Shown: positions 23,461 through 35,532 of the stretch, piece by piece | Numbering within the stretch: the first letter of the stretch is position 1 | Layout of the letters: each line of letters begins with the position of its first letter | NCBI RefSeq assembly: GCF_010389155.1 | Contig: NC_057762.1 | Coordinates: 31,928,055 to 31,992,054 of the forward strand | Direction of reading: 5' to 3' | DNA length: 64,000 nt | DNA from: Erigeron canadensis | Taxonomy: Eukaryota; Streptophyta; Magnoliopsida; Asterales; Asteraceae | The notes under the pieces: generated by a model | Databases searched by the model: none | The model's input: only the letters and a program-made list of their open reading frames with translations | What the model was told of the DNA's origin: nothing | Translations under genes and position numbers: made by a program

Positions 23461-25145
23461 ATGTTGATGTTTTGTGACCCTTTTATTAAAATTAATAAAT
23501 GTAAAATAATATATATATCATAAATTTTGATTAATTTATCATAATTATGCATTTTTAATTTATACAATATGTGGTAAAAGTTGTACAATATGATACATAA
23601 ATCAAAAATAACGATTTTATATACCTCTCCCTAATAAATAAATCTTCTTGGATGGAGAGTGACACAAGCTCAATTTTTTCATCAATAAATAGTGTTTTTA
23701 GAAATTTTGGTGTATTGGGTGTGACCATACCACCTATTTTCATTAAATTTTGGTATATTATTTTGAGTGGATTATAAATGCATTTTGACTATTTTCATTA
23801 AATTGTAACAAGTTTGAAAAGTTTTTAGGGAAGAAATATAAAACAAGTTAAAAATAGTCGTACCGGTCGGTATTTTTACCAATAATAACAAAAAATTTTC
23901 CACACCAGTATAACTAAAATACCAGTTTTAAGACATTGGCTTAAAGCGGAATTTATCTTTCAAAATAAAATAAAAAAATTCACTAAACATTAGGTACCAA
24001 TTAAATAATTAAGAAACATTAGGTATGAAACCAACAATATCGTGTAAACGTTAATTACCATTTAAGTAATTAAGAAACGCGATATTACATGTGACATCTG
24101 TCACCAAAACTGGTAATTTATTATAGTCTCTAACTTACATTCCAAATTTCTTGACTAGTCAATATGTCTATATAGTATAACAAGCATAGAAATGTGGTGA
24201 TCATTTCCAATATGGGATTTCTATTACTTGATATTCAATAGTTTAGGATTGAGATATTTGATCTTCCTAAACGTAGATGACTATAACTATCCCCGTAATT
24301 TCTAGACTTGTAGTTGTTAGTCATATTATTTCTAGACATTGATAAATTAGTATACGCTATTTAGTGGTGAACAAAATCAATAATATAAAAGTAATATATA
24401 ATTAGTATAAGTAGTAAGATGGTAATAGTAATAGTAAAATATCATATGTTTAGTAAAAAATTTTAGTCATATATATATTACCACAATTTAATGGTGAGCA
24501 AGGAATTTTAATTCCATTAGAATTCTTATGATACATTAAGTCTAATCATAAACTAACTAAAACACTTCTCCATATATATATATATATATAATAAGTATAC
24601 CCTAAATAATAAAAAAAAAACAAACCAAAACCCTTCTTGATTTTCTTTTGTCGATCAACAAACAAACATCACAACCTAAATATATATTTTTATTATTAAT
24701 CATCTCATTGTCAAAGCAAACTTTGGTAAGTTTAATTATAATTCTATTGAATCTTGATTTAAATTACAATAATAATAAAATTCTTAAAGATTATATTCTA
24801 TTCTTCTTTTCAAGGTATCTAAGAAGAAGATCATCAATCTGGGGTAAAATCACTTGTCTTCTCTTTTCATATATATTAGTCTTTTTAATTATTAATATAT
24901 TATATATATGTATATAAGCATATCTTTTTTTATTTATTAATTTTTATTTATAAGTAACCTATTTGATGAATATATATTATGGCAAATTTATAATATGAAT
25001 GAAGGGGTTTTTTTTTTTATGGTTAAATCAAAAGCTTGAAGTATAAATCATATTAATGTTAAAAGTTTAAGTATTTAATGAAGTATAATAATTAATGTAA
25101 TAAAAGAAATCCAATTACGAAGGCATGAAAATCATAATAACAGAT
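23461..25145. other. intergenic AT-rich DNA
   Basis: (TA)n at 24573-24594. Nothing coding. A promoter-like leader near 24570-24850 is discussed in findings. Confidence 0.4.
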
Positions 25146-25199
25146 TTAATTAGGTGTTGGAGAGATTTGAAAGTTTATATATAAATATTAGTTGTAGTA

Positions 25200-26755
25200 G
25201 TCTTTAAAACAGTAAGTTTGGGTTATTTCAGAATTTGGACAGATTCGTTTTGTTAACTTTGAAAGGTCGTATCTTGGTCATGGGAGATGTTTAAGTCACG
25301 TTTTTGGTGTGTCTAAATTAAGTTCAGGAAGTCTACTTTCTGGTGGAAGTGGTTTCGTGTCAAAATATGAAGTTTAAGGTTGTCAAACGAATTTTATAAC
25401 AAAACTGCGCAAAGCTGAGTTTCCGAACAGATTTTGGTCGACTTCAAATAGTCATATCTTGGTCGATTTTATGAACTGGACAATTATTTTTCTCCAGAGA
25501 AATTTTTTGAGATGTTAATATTGTACAGTAAAAAAATTGGATTTTTTTGAATCTTCGAAGGCCCTTAACTTTTATAAAACTTTTCTGTGTGCGAACAGTG
25601 ATTTTTCTGACTAGTCTGTAATCATTGAATTTTTAAAAATAGTTAACGTGCCAAATAAATTATGTAAAATTCATGTAAGTATATAACACTCTAAGGTAAC
25701 AGTAGTTAAGATTTGGAATCTTGAATCATTCGTTTCATCCTAATAAAAAATAGATAAAGTTACCAAAAATTTCAGTTAATATGAACTTGTAGAATTTAAT
25801 CTTAAATCAGTAAAACAAATATTATATATTAAGTTATGTGACTTGTAACTTAATAATATATGACAAATCAGTTGTGAATATTTTGAAAATAGCCATATGT
25901 GTATTTCATCAAATACGGGTTACAATGGACGGTTCTTGACCATGTCCATAATTGTAACTTGTTCATATTTATATGTTGTGTAGATTCTAGCGACCTTGTT
26001 GGATTTGCATAACTACTTGCTTGTTGAGGTGAGTTTCGTGGCCCCTTTTTATATTATTTCTTTGGGGGAAAATGATGCTCAAAACACTTTCATTTCTTTA
26101 CTAGCTGTGTCAAAAACTTGTTTGTTTTCATGGACAAATACGTGTAATTATGAAATGTGTATGCTAGCTTGCTTGTATTGATTTCTTTGATGCAATAGAT
26201 GTCTTTTGATATCTATTGAAGACTATTGGAAAACTATCGACCAACTTTATACTCCAGCTGGTAGTTGTTGGTATTTAAAGCATGATTGAGTTGTTGGCAG
26301 GAGTGATGAGGATTTTGTTGTTGGATAACTATGATGGCTTTGATCATTATTTAGTATGCTACTACATGTTTATATTTACGCTATTGTCCAAAACCTGATA
26401 TATCATGCACAGCAAACTCATTTGTATTCCTTTAAACCTACGAACTCACCAACATTATGTTGACATTTTCGAGCATTCATTTTCAGGTAATAACAATGTT
26501 TAAGAAGATTGAGCTTATGGACTTTAGGAAGACCAATAAAGAGATCCTTCATGGACTCCTAGATTGCATGTGAAACATTGAACGCTATTTGCAGTTATTA
26601 CTTCTTTGCTATTTGAGGCGTGTTGCCTAGACTTTCCGTTTATGGAATTTACATTTATTTGAATTTCATTTAGTATGACTCTATTATAAAGTCCATGTGC
26701 CATTGCTATATCTTTTAGTCATATCCTACGATTCCGTCTAAGGTGGGGTGTGACA
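25200..26755 (+). mobile_element. degraded Ty3/gypsy solo LTR (Tekay-like)
   Basis: The right end GGTGGGGTGTGACA at 26755 is a typical terminus of Tekay/Del-type LTRs. Inside are the usual landmarks in order: repeated 'cttggtc' phrases (25270, 25450), 'gaggtgagtttcgtggcccc' at 26027-26046, and 'cgaactcaccaac' near 26440. No PBS or coding region follows, so it is a solo LTR or an eroded end. The left boundary is uncertain and no target duplication was found. Confidence 0.5.
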
Positions 26756-28368
26756 TTACATCTTTACCCCCTCACGTGGGCGGGTTTTTAACGGCCACGT
26801 GACGACGTTAGCCTCCAGTATGATCCAAGTGGAGATTTGCATACGTTGGGTAACGTAAATTCATAGGAAGGGTATGAAACCATTAATATGGTTTAAATGT
26901 TAGGTACCATTTTAATAATTAACTTTTATTATTAAATGTGTAATATCATATTGTCAAAATATATGAAGCATGAACGATTCAACCGGTCATGGAAGAAACA
27001 CAGGACCCTACCTGTTGATATCGTGGGATCCATTTTACCCCAAAGATAAGAACAAATTTAACCATATTAAACAAGCACCGATAAAATTTGTTATCCAATT
27101 AGGTTCCATCATGAAAAAAAAACATCTCCATCTTTATCCCAGAACAAATATCATTTTCAGTTATGAAATCTCATAGAGTAAATTTAATTAACCAAAAGTT
27201 TAGTCCAAAGTTAACACATATTTTTAGTTACCAATTTAATAAATTCAATTTTGGTGTGCCTGTTAAGCTGAAGGGTATGGTGTATCTTGAAGGAAGAGGA
27301 CTTGTGTCACATGACATCATGACTCATGTCACACCCAAAGATGCTATCCAAAAATGAAGGCAATGTAGCAGACTTCTTGTCAAGCATCTTTAAAGTCATA
27401 GTGCTTGAAAACATAGAAAAAAAGAAAAGTGAGGGAGAATTGGAAGATGAAGCAGGCATTTTATACAAGTCGTTTTGCCAAGATTTTTTTTTTTTTTGTC
27501 TAAAAGCCGGGAAGGGATTGGTTGGGGGGGGGGGGGGAGCAGGCGGCTTAGAGACATCTTTGAGAAATGTCGCCTCCCAAGACGTGTCATACCTTTTAGC
27601 CTTAGGCGTTGATAATGGCTGGTAAGCATTTTCATATCCATAAGCCCCCAACTTCTAGCGAATTCAAATATATATTTATATATATATAAACTTTTTTTTT
27701 ATAATAGCAAACATTATAACAAAAAATTATATATGCATAATAAGATCATAATTTTAAAAATCCATACGATAATAGTTACTTACTTATCCAATGATTCGTG
27801 AAACTCTCCTAGCATTCTTCATAGCAAATTGGTTGATTAGTTGTTCATAGTTTATGTTCCCTAAGATTTCATTCTCAATAGCTATGGCCAATCCATTAAG
27901 TCTTTCTTGGGCCATTGTTGATCATAAAAAAGATTTCAATAATTTCAACTTAGAAAAACTCCTTGTAGATGCATGTTTCGTGCATAGACTATTGTCCGTC
28001 GCAATGCAATTCCGAGGCCTGATCGCTATGAAGAGATGGTGTCAACAAGGTCGTGATGATGTCATCACCACCTCGTGATGACATCATCACAAAGTGGCAG
28101 TTCGTGTGAAGGAGTTCAAAGCCTACGAACGAGTGTGAAGGCCAGCCTACGAATCAGCCTATATATATATATATATTATGTTACAATTTCGAGTTAATGG
28201 TTTAAGTTGCAACATAAACTATTCATCTCACACGTGGTAGAGATCTATACCACGTCCCATTGAGATGTATACTCAATTTTGTGTAATATTCATATGATTA
28301 ATGATATACATGAGTTGTACATCTATTCTTATCCCTTGTTCTTCATATATTCGTGTATTATATGTCCA
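26756..28368. other. intergenic
   Basis: Contains a 14-base poly-G tract (27522-27536), a perfect 16-bp hairpin (28053-28090) and overlapping open frames near 27310-27650 that I could not assign to any family. Confidence 0.35.
28053..28090. repeat. perfect 16-bp hairpin
   Basis: Arms gtgatgatgtcatcac (28053-28068) and its complement (28075-28090) with a 6-base loop. Each arm is itself nearly palindromic around a TGATGTCA-like core. Confidence 0.6.
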
Positions 28369-28692
28369 TTAATTTATAGAAACCTCAAAGTCGATTGTAA
28401 TTGGATTCCGCACTTTTATAGTCGAATTGATCTTGATTTGATCGGTCCAAACCGCACTTTCACTCCTTTCTGCAGATGCAACTATGTTAGAAATAATCGA
28501 CAATATTCCGTGTGAAATGGTTGCATTTGGGAAATAGCCAAGCTCTTTCAAGCGCTTCAAAACATATATCGGGTTGTTAAGTTCATCAATTTGCAACATC
28601 TCAAATAGCTTTGACTCCAGATAAAGTTCATCAACATTAACATCCAATCTTTCTTCAAACCTAAGTGCATTTTTAAGAAGGTGACATGACAA
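28369..28692 (-). pseudogene. hAT (TTF-type) transposase C-terminal relic
   Basis: The minus-strand frame contains ELYLESKLFEML, then YFPNATISHGILSIISNIVA and SAERSES. This matches the C-terminal dimerisation region of hAT transposases of the zinc-finger TTF/MYM-like group, whose signature is FPNA...I..ILL..PVTVASAERSFS. The frame leaves the family right after SAERS, and the N-terminal and catalytic parts are absent. It is a dead fragment. Confidence 0.7.
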
Positions 28693-29818
28693 CTTAAGCT
28701 CTTTATCTTCCCCTCAAAATTATGTGGAAACAAAAAGGCAAACAGTTTATCGTACTCTTTGAATTGCTCAAATCTTCTCGTGAGTGAAGAACAAGTTTGA
28801 TTACAATGTATAAGAAATAATTGATTCTAAAGTTTTCCAATAGTGTAAATGAAGTTTCTTGGCTAATTGAACTCTCACTAAACTGCTTTTTCCTTTGAAT
28901 CACGAGCTTTTATAAAAAATAGTACAAAGTATTTTAATATAGACGTTAAATATGCCCTTAGATTAGATTGGTATAGAATATAAGAAAGAAAAGAAATTTA
29001 CCATATTTGATTACAAATTCATAATATTGACTGGTACTGATTTGTTGCAGCACACTTTGATTGGTTATGGAGCTGATAAGATTTGCCCATTCTGCATCTT
29101 CCACCTTTGATTGTGAGATGCTGTCGATTTTTATTTTTATTAAATTTATTTCCTCTTTTGTTTCTTTAAAATATTATTACGTAAATTTTGGGAGAAGAGA
29201 ACAATCAATACCAAGTAAGGTGTTAAAAGTTGAATTGATATTCTTACAAACTTACCAACATCAAATATTTCAATTATGCATTAGTTTAATTAAAAAAATT
29301 TATTACCCCTTTATTTATATAAAATTATATTGAACTAAAAGTGTGTAGAAATTTATCAAGATTAAAAAGTTGTAAACTTTTAAAAATCCACATTTTTATG
29401 TGTAGACTTTCAAATTCAATTTGTTTATAACATTTGTCCACGTTAACCATAATAATGAGAGTGAACAAAAGCGTCGTGACAAATTAAATTTAAAAGTTTA
29501 CAATTAAAATTGTGGACTTTAAAACCTTACACTTTTTAGTTTGAATAATTTTTTTTCATACTTTTAATTCAATATAGTTTTACACACATAAAAACGTGAC
29601 AAACTTTTATAATTTATTCACGTTAACTAAAAGTGTAGATAATTATAATACTCGTATTATTTATAGTGCATTTACAAATTTTAAAAGGCCTGGAATTGAT
29701 AAGGAGAATGTTTTAATTAAGTTACACACATGTAAGTAAGACTCAAATTTCAAAGGAAAAAAAAAAGAAAAAGAGAGTTATATATAGTTTATATGCCATC
29801 CTTTTTATTAATTTTTTG
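28693..29818. other. intergenic AT-rich DNA
   Basis: Nothing coding. The 29330-29660 stretch has inverted pieces ('aaaagtgtgtagaaa', 'aactaaaagtgtagat') that suggest an unidentified MITE. Confidence 0.35.
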
Positions 29819-29823
29819 GTTCA

Positions 29824-30287
29824 TGTAAGTCCCTTTACCACCGGATCTAACGAGATTAAGTATCTAATGTATAAGTGCGGAAAATTTTATACAAAAGCAA
29901 TCAACACAATATATGAACACGAACACGAATATGAATAAACTGGAACCGTATATTACTTCAGTAAATGCAATTACAAGTAAATACCAAGTTCCTAAACACG
30001 AGAGTATGAATGAAACAAAAGCTAGAAGATTAACCTTAAACATAAGGTTTAATCTCTATTTATACTAAACTTAACGGACTTAAACGGACCTAGAATGACA
30101 TGGGCCAAAGCCCATTTCGGATATCACACGACGTCGAGCTCGACCTAGTCAACTGGTCGAGCTTGACTTGGTCAACAGTCAAGGTTGACTTTATTAAACA
30201 AATAATTTAACGTTTATTACAAGTACATATTCAGTAGACTCAAGACAAACTTCTATAATGATGTTGTCACCCGGAAATGCACCAACA
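29824..30287 (-). mobile_element. Ty1/copia solo LTR with target duplication
   Basis: The 464-bp element runs TGTTGGTGC... to ...ACTTACA on the minus strand and is flanked by an exact 5-bp duplication, gttca (29819-29823 and 30288-30292). On the sense strand TATAAATA (30064-30057) marks the U3/R promoter. There is no PBS, PPT or coding DNA next to it, so it is a solo LTR left by recombination between two LTRs. Confidence 0.85.
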
Positions 30288-30746
30288 GTTCACTTGTTGC
30301 ATGTAGGTGATCTTAGTCATATGTGATATGTCACAAGTTTATTGAGTTTTTCTTTTCCTTTTAGAAAGTAAAGTTGAATAAAAACAATAACATAAATACA
30401 TGGATAATCATCTAAACTGCAGCAGTACAATACTGCCCCCTCACATCCATCTTCTTCACATGATCAAAATGGATTAATAAACTTCCCCCTTGAATTTCTC
30501 GCAGTTTTGAAAATGAAAACTGTCAGCGATACAAATACTATCCACGTACATTAATCATATGAAATATAAAAGCCAATTTACATACTACCATAAGCTAAAA
30601 AGAATAATATTATGTCGGTTGGCTCCAGGAAAAATGAAAAATGGTCTAAAATGTACTTGTACTCGTAGCAACTAAAAAGTGTATAATCCCTTTTTTTTTC
30701 ATTTCACATTTTCCAATGATTAAAAAATCCTAGAGACGTCATATAT

Positions 30747-31284
30747 AAGGGTGTTCATTATTTGAATTAACCAAATAACTCACCCAATCCATTTGACATG
30801 TGTATTATTTGGATATGGTTATTCAGATTTGGTTTGGTGTTTGGGTGAAACCGATTAAAGAAATCGTTAAATGGTTCGGTTTTGGTTTAGATAAATTACA
30901 ATTGGGGCCCAACCGAAACCCGATTAAGCATTTAACATTTAATAAAAACTATAATAACTTAATCTAAATGACATAAATACAACTCTGATTTTGTAAATAC
31001 GTTAAACCTAAAAGTAAAAATACACGTATTTATTTCAATAACCTCGCATGAATAAATAAAATGGTGTGCATTGAAATTCGGTTTTTATGATTATTCAAAT
31101 ATATCGAATCAAAGTTTGAAAGCGGTTTTTATTTGGGTAATCCAAAACTCAACCAAATAACCCGAATTTTATTTGGGTGGCCACATATATGGATCGGGTA
31201 TTAAGTGATTTATTAATTTTTAAAAAATAGATTAAACCAAACCGAATAATCCTACTCTCCAAAATCCGACCGAATATACACCCC
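30747..31284. mobile_element. MITE, hAT-like
   Basis: The left end gggtgttcatt and right end aatatacacccc are inverted. The interior is made of 'ggtttggtttt'/'aaccaaataacc' type repeats in both orientations. The flanks 'gtcatata' and 'ctcatatg' could be a worn 8-bp target duplication. Confidence 0.5.
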
Positions 31285-31660
31285 ACTCATATGCTACATC
31301 ATTTTGTACTGATATAGAACTAAGCAGTGATTTAGCGTTACGTAGTTATGAATAAACAAATAATAATCCCATGTTTTGAAATATGTATATGATATTTTTA
31401 GTTCCAAAAAGAGTCATTTTCATTCTACGGATGTGATTTGATTGGTCTTTAATATGAGTGCCACAATTACAAGCACAGTGGAGTGGAAGGGGAGTCGATG
31501 ATCTGTGGCAGACATCCCCCATTATTTGATCCCATCCAAACGGAGAAAAAGCAAATGCTTGCCTGTTGGGTCAAGGATAGGAGTAGGATAAGACAATAAA
31601 CCTGTCTGACATATAAACTCCGTATTGTTACATGTTCAAGCGAACTCTCTTTCATTTTTT

Positions 31661-31827
31661 AAATGGATGGAGATCCCTTCAAGTTAAAATGAAAATTCTC
31701 TCAAGTTATTTTTAACTTAAAGGATCAAATTGGAAAGATCTTGATCCTTAAATGAAAAACAAAGATCGATATCTCCCCAACTTAACCCAAATTAATACCT
31801 CAACTTGAGGAGATCCTCGCCATTTTT
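31661..31827. mobile_element. short MITE
   Basis: About 167 bp with imperfect 24-25-bp terminal inverted repeats: aaatgg..ggagatcccttcaagtt on the left, and its complement (aacttgaggagatcctcgccattt) on the right. Confidence 0.55.
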
Positions 31828-31841
31828 AAATATACTAAATA

Positions 31842-32585
31842 CACTACAACAATAACCAACTTATCGTTTGTATACACTTATTCGATGCATTTTTTTAAAA
31901 ATGCATACAATTTTGTTAAGCTATTCACATTTAGAAATGTATACAAATAAATTACATTAATAATTGCGAAAAAAGTTACAATTTCACATTTAAAACTGTA
32001 AAATATTTACACACTAATAAGTGTGTACAATACTAGATTTATACGCGCATTTTAATTTAAAAAATCATTTCTTTGTGAGTGACTTCTATGCACCGTAAAA
32101 ATCATTTCTTCACGGGTGATTTCCAAACATGTGCGTGATAATCACTCACGAATAAATGATCTCCATACTTATAAGTTATTAGTACATAAAGTATAAAATG
32201 TATACACACTTATTAATGTTAACATATTTCTTTACACTTTAAATGTAAAACTTTTAAATTTGTACGTACCTATTCATGTAGACAGTTTGTACACATTTTT
32301 AAGTACAGATGATCCAATAAAATTTTATGTACTTTTCAAAATTCCGTAGAATAAAATGTGTAGAATTTACTAAATTGTTTTAATTATGCATGGATGTCTC
32401 AACTCAATCATTTGGACCGAGAAGATCATTGGTTTTTCACAAGCCAAACACTTATTATGGAAGGGAAGTGATATCCTCACAACACAAATTAGCCACCTGC
32501 AATAATCAATGTTTTACAGAGTTGTATATTGTGCAGTAGAATATAGAGTATTTAGTATGCACAATGAGAAACTTTGTTGTAACTG
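31842..32585. mobile_element. CACTA-like element (left end)
   Basis: CACTACAACAATAACC at 31842 is a typical CACTA terminus, followed by subterminal repeats (gtgtgtacaa, aaatgtatac, tcacgggtgatt). The right terminus is uncertain; 'ttgttgtaactg' near 32573 may be its worn form. No transposase. Confidence 0.4.
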
Positions 32586-32896
32586 GCCTACATTTGAGTT
32601 GGTTTTTTTTTTTACAAAATTAAATATTATTATCATTGGAAAACAAAAAACCAAAAATTAATATAATTGAAAAATCACACTAAAATAAATACATGTGAAA
32701 CCGAACCTAATTATAAAGTATGTATATTGTTTAATACTTTTATGTATTGTGAAATGATATCTTTTATTATCAAATTTGATATTTAAGTTTGTTCAAAGAT
32801 GATAAATTAAAGTATTTACGATATTCCTAATATATAATTGTAAATGCTTTAATTAATCATCTTTAACCAAATTTAAATATCAAATTCAATAAGGAA

Positions 32897-33138
32897 CATG
32901 GTAGCATGGTTGAATCAATGGTAAAGATCTTAACCTTTGGAGACAGAATTTATGGTTTCGATCCTCATTCCATGCAAATATTGGATGGCATTTTCTACTA
33001 TTTAGGTAGACAACGAAAGTAGCCTCTCTACTTAGGTATAGGTAAGGTCTGGGTACATCTTAACCTCCCTCATACACTGTCGAGATATATTGACACTCAA
33101 AACCCGCAGAAGACGGCACTGAGCAGTTTCTTTCTTTA
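32897..33138 (+). mobile_element. tRNA-derived SINE
   Basis: The head has an A-box-like ggtagcatggttgaatcaatgg and a B box GGTTTCGATCC at 32954-32964. The body has 'ataggtaaggtctgggtac' and the copy ends in a (ttct)n-like T-rich tail. The order fits plant Au-type SINEs. Confidence 0.65.
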
Positions 33139-33356
33139 ATATATGCTCATTGTTTGGTTATTATTAGTTATCTATAATCTAATACCACCTTATAAAGCAT
33201 TACCCCCTTTCATTTTCTCAAAAAAGAACTTGATCTACCTAAATTACCCATATCTTTTATTCATTAATTTGAATATCATCACCTAATATACCTATAATAT
33301 TGTAACGACAAGACTCGGTTTAAGAAAAGAATAAAAATTTTTTTGAAAATAATAAA

Positions 33357-33453
33357 CCCCACTGCGCCGCAGTGGGAGGTTGCATACCCCACTGCGCCGC
33401 AGTTTGGGCAAAACACCAAATAAGTTCGAGGATTCCCATTGCGCCGCAGTGGG
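33357..33453. repeat. three copies of a GC-rich palindrome
   Basis: CCCACTGCGCCGCAGTGGG at 33357-33376, and shorter variants at 33387-33403 and 33435-33453. The core ACTGCGCCGCAGT is nearly a perfect palindrome. It lies inside the solo LTR. Confidence 0.7.
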
Positions 33454-34091
33454 CACCTAGTTCAGGAAACCACAAACCCCATTTGACACTTAAATCAACC
33501 TACAACACACCCAACTCAACTCCAAACCTTCTTGCGTCATAATTCATATTCCAAATCATATACAACATCTTTACAACATGACTTAACATCCAAACACAAT
33601 TCAAATTTACATCAACCATCAAATGGGTCACTTGCCCAAGTTGGCCATTTAAACAAAATGATCCTGTTTACTTTCAAAGTCATACAACCCAACCATAACC
33701 AAAATTCCAGAAATGTATCAAGTAATGAGTTAACCAAAAGGACATGTATTAAGAGCCAAAATGGTCATAAGGGATTATCTACCCAAATTACCCAAATTAC
33801 CCAATTTGCCACCCTTCAAGATGGCTAAAACCTCCAACTTTAACTTCAACTTTCGATGATCTTCTGATGTGTCATATTTTATACCATTTCCCACGTGATT
33901 TTAGAACCAGTTATTCGTTATTTTTTAATATTTTTATCCAACTTTCGATGCTTTGAAGGTGTGTTAAGTGTTTTCAGGTTGGAAATTGATTAGACGAATG
34001 AATTGGTCGATTTTGATGAGTTATGGAAGAAATGGGAGAAGCATTCGGTTGAAATCAAGCGAAAGACGAAGAAAACGAAATCTGGAAGTTG

Positions 34092-34250
34092 TAACGGCCG
34101 TTAGTGTTGTAACGGGCGTTACATAGTGATTTTTGGTTTTGGTCTGTAACTGGCAGTTAGTCTCTTTTTTTTGTAACGGGCGTTACTACACTAACGGCCG
34201 TTAGTGATCTAGTACAAGTGTAACGTCAGTTAGCCCACTAACGGCCGTTA
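34092..34250. promoter_or_regulatory. palindrome array in Athila U3 (7 copies)
   Basis: Copies at 34092, 34110, 34147, 34174, 34192, 34221 and 34239; three are the perfect palindrome TAACGGCCGTTA, others are variants such as TAACGGGCGTTA. Each arm contains AACGG or its complement, the core of MYB-type (MSA) sites. The last copy ends 13 bp before the TATA box, the place expected for upstream activating sites. Confidence 0.75.
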
Positions 34251-34263
34251 CACGCGTATTTTG

Positions 34264-34270
34264 TATAAAG
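34264..34270 (+). promoter_or_regulatory. TATA box of Athila LTR promoter
   Basis: TATAAAG directly downstream of the palindrome array, in the middle of the LTR as expected for the U3/R border. Duplicated in the 3' LTR. Confidence 0.6.
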
Positions 34271-35341
34271 GTTCAGTTAGGGTTCTGCACTTGTGACGAA
34301 TTTTTGGCATAATTTTTATAGTTTTCTCATAGCTTTAAAAACTTTGGAGCAAACAAGTGGTTAGGGTTCCACATCTTTTCAGCTTTGGATTGTAATCATC
34401 ATTGCTACCGGATTATCTTCAATCATTTGGTATAATATGATTTCTTCTCTATTTGTTTGTTCTTGTGTTTTTAATATGAGTTGCTAAATCATTAGCACCC
34501 GCTTGGGTAGTAAGCATGTCATAGGGTCGAATTAATATTGCTTGTGAATGTTGGACAAGGTTTATATGTTTAATCGGAGATCCACATTTATTTGGATTTA
34601 AATATTGTTTTCAACTTTTATATTAATTGATTGATAATTGTAATTAGAAATTCGAGAGAAACCTATGTCATTGTCAATTGATTTATGAAATGGTTAATCG
34701 GTCTATAATTAACCTAAAATCATTGGAGTTCGGGAGAAATCAACAATAAAGATTAAAAACAATTAAATTCATTTTGAATGTGTAAACGCTTATGATAGAG
34801 GGATCTGATTAGGCGAATAAGCAGTTCGGGATAAAGCTTTCAAAAGATTAAATCATAAAATCAACTCAGGTATTTAATGCTTAACTGTTTAGAGTATAAA
34901 TTAAGTGCGGGAGCAATAATTATGTTCTGAGCAGTTAAAGTTTCAAGTATAACGGGAGTTCATGTTGTCTACATTTTGAGTCGTTCAACAAATGCAAATA
35001 ATTTTTAGACCCGATGATTGGCATGTGAGCTGATCCAAGTAGGTGTTCCTTTTAAAACGGTGTTAAGATTCAACCATCAAATATTCTTTTGCGATTAATC
35101 CTACGGGAATACTGACTTTTCTTACTAACTTTTGCAAAGTGGCAATTCGGCCACAAAACCCCCTTTTTAATCTGAATCACTTTACTGTAACAATTGCTTA
35201 TTAAGTCCTTGTGTTTGACCTCGGTTTACCAAGTCAACTATACTGCATACGAACGGGTTCACTGCCCGCAAGTGTGTAGTAGTCAGTAGCTAGGTATTTC
35301 GTGTTTATAAATTTAAGACTAGAAAATACACATCAAGTTTT

Positions 35342-35359
35342 TGGCGCCGCTGCCGGGGA
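35342..35359 (+). promoter_or_regulatory. primer binding site
   Basis: tggcgccgctgccgggga starts 7 bases after the 5' LTR. It matches the tRNA-Asp type PBS used by Athila/Tat elements with one or so substitution. Confidence 0.8.
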
Positions 35360-35532
35360 CTTAGTTTAAGTAGTTGTTCAGTTTTGTGATTCGATCCTTC
35401 CTTGCATTCATTTGTGAGGAAGTTATTTGTTTTTAATCGATAGATTTTATTTTTGTTTTAGTTTTATTTTGTTAGTTTCTGGTGCTGGTTAACGGTATTT
35501 CTTGTGGTGAGTGTCCAAGTGCTTTGTAGTTG

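Larger units (their letters stand above)
33865..35335 (+). repeat. 5' LTR of Athila element
   Basis: 1471 bp, TGATGTGTC... to ...ACACATCA. U3 carries the palindrome array (34092-34250) and TATA box (34264-34270), so transcription should start around 34290-34300. Confidence 0.93.

Noticed and set aside
27307..27651. Overlapping open frames on both strands, one with a proline run
   Set aside because: The proline run is only the poly-G tract read on the other strand, no family is recognisable, and both strands stay open equally; not supported as a gene.
31467..31655. 62-codon minus-strand frame
   Set aside because: No homology recognised and no splice or promoter context.
32720..32900. Inverted AT-rich phrase 'tatcaaatttgatatttaag'
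   Set aside because: Short, AT-rich and easily formed by chance; no ends or duplication.
34092..34250. CRISPR-like array
   Set aside because: Repeats are 12-bp palindromes with short irregular spacers in a plant LTR; nothing resembles CRISPR.
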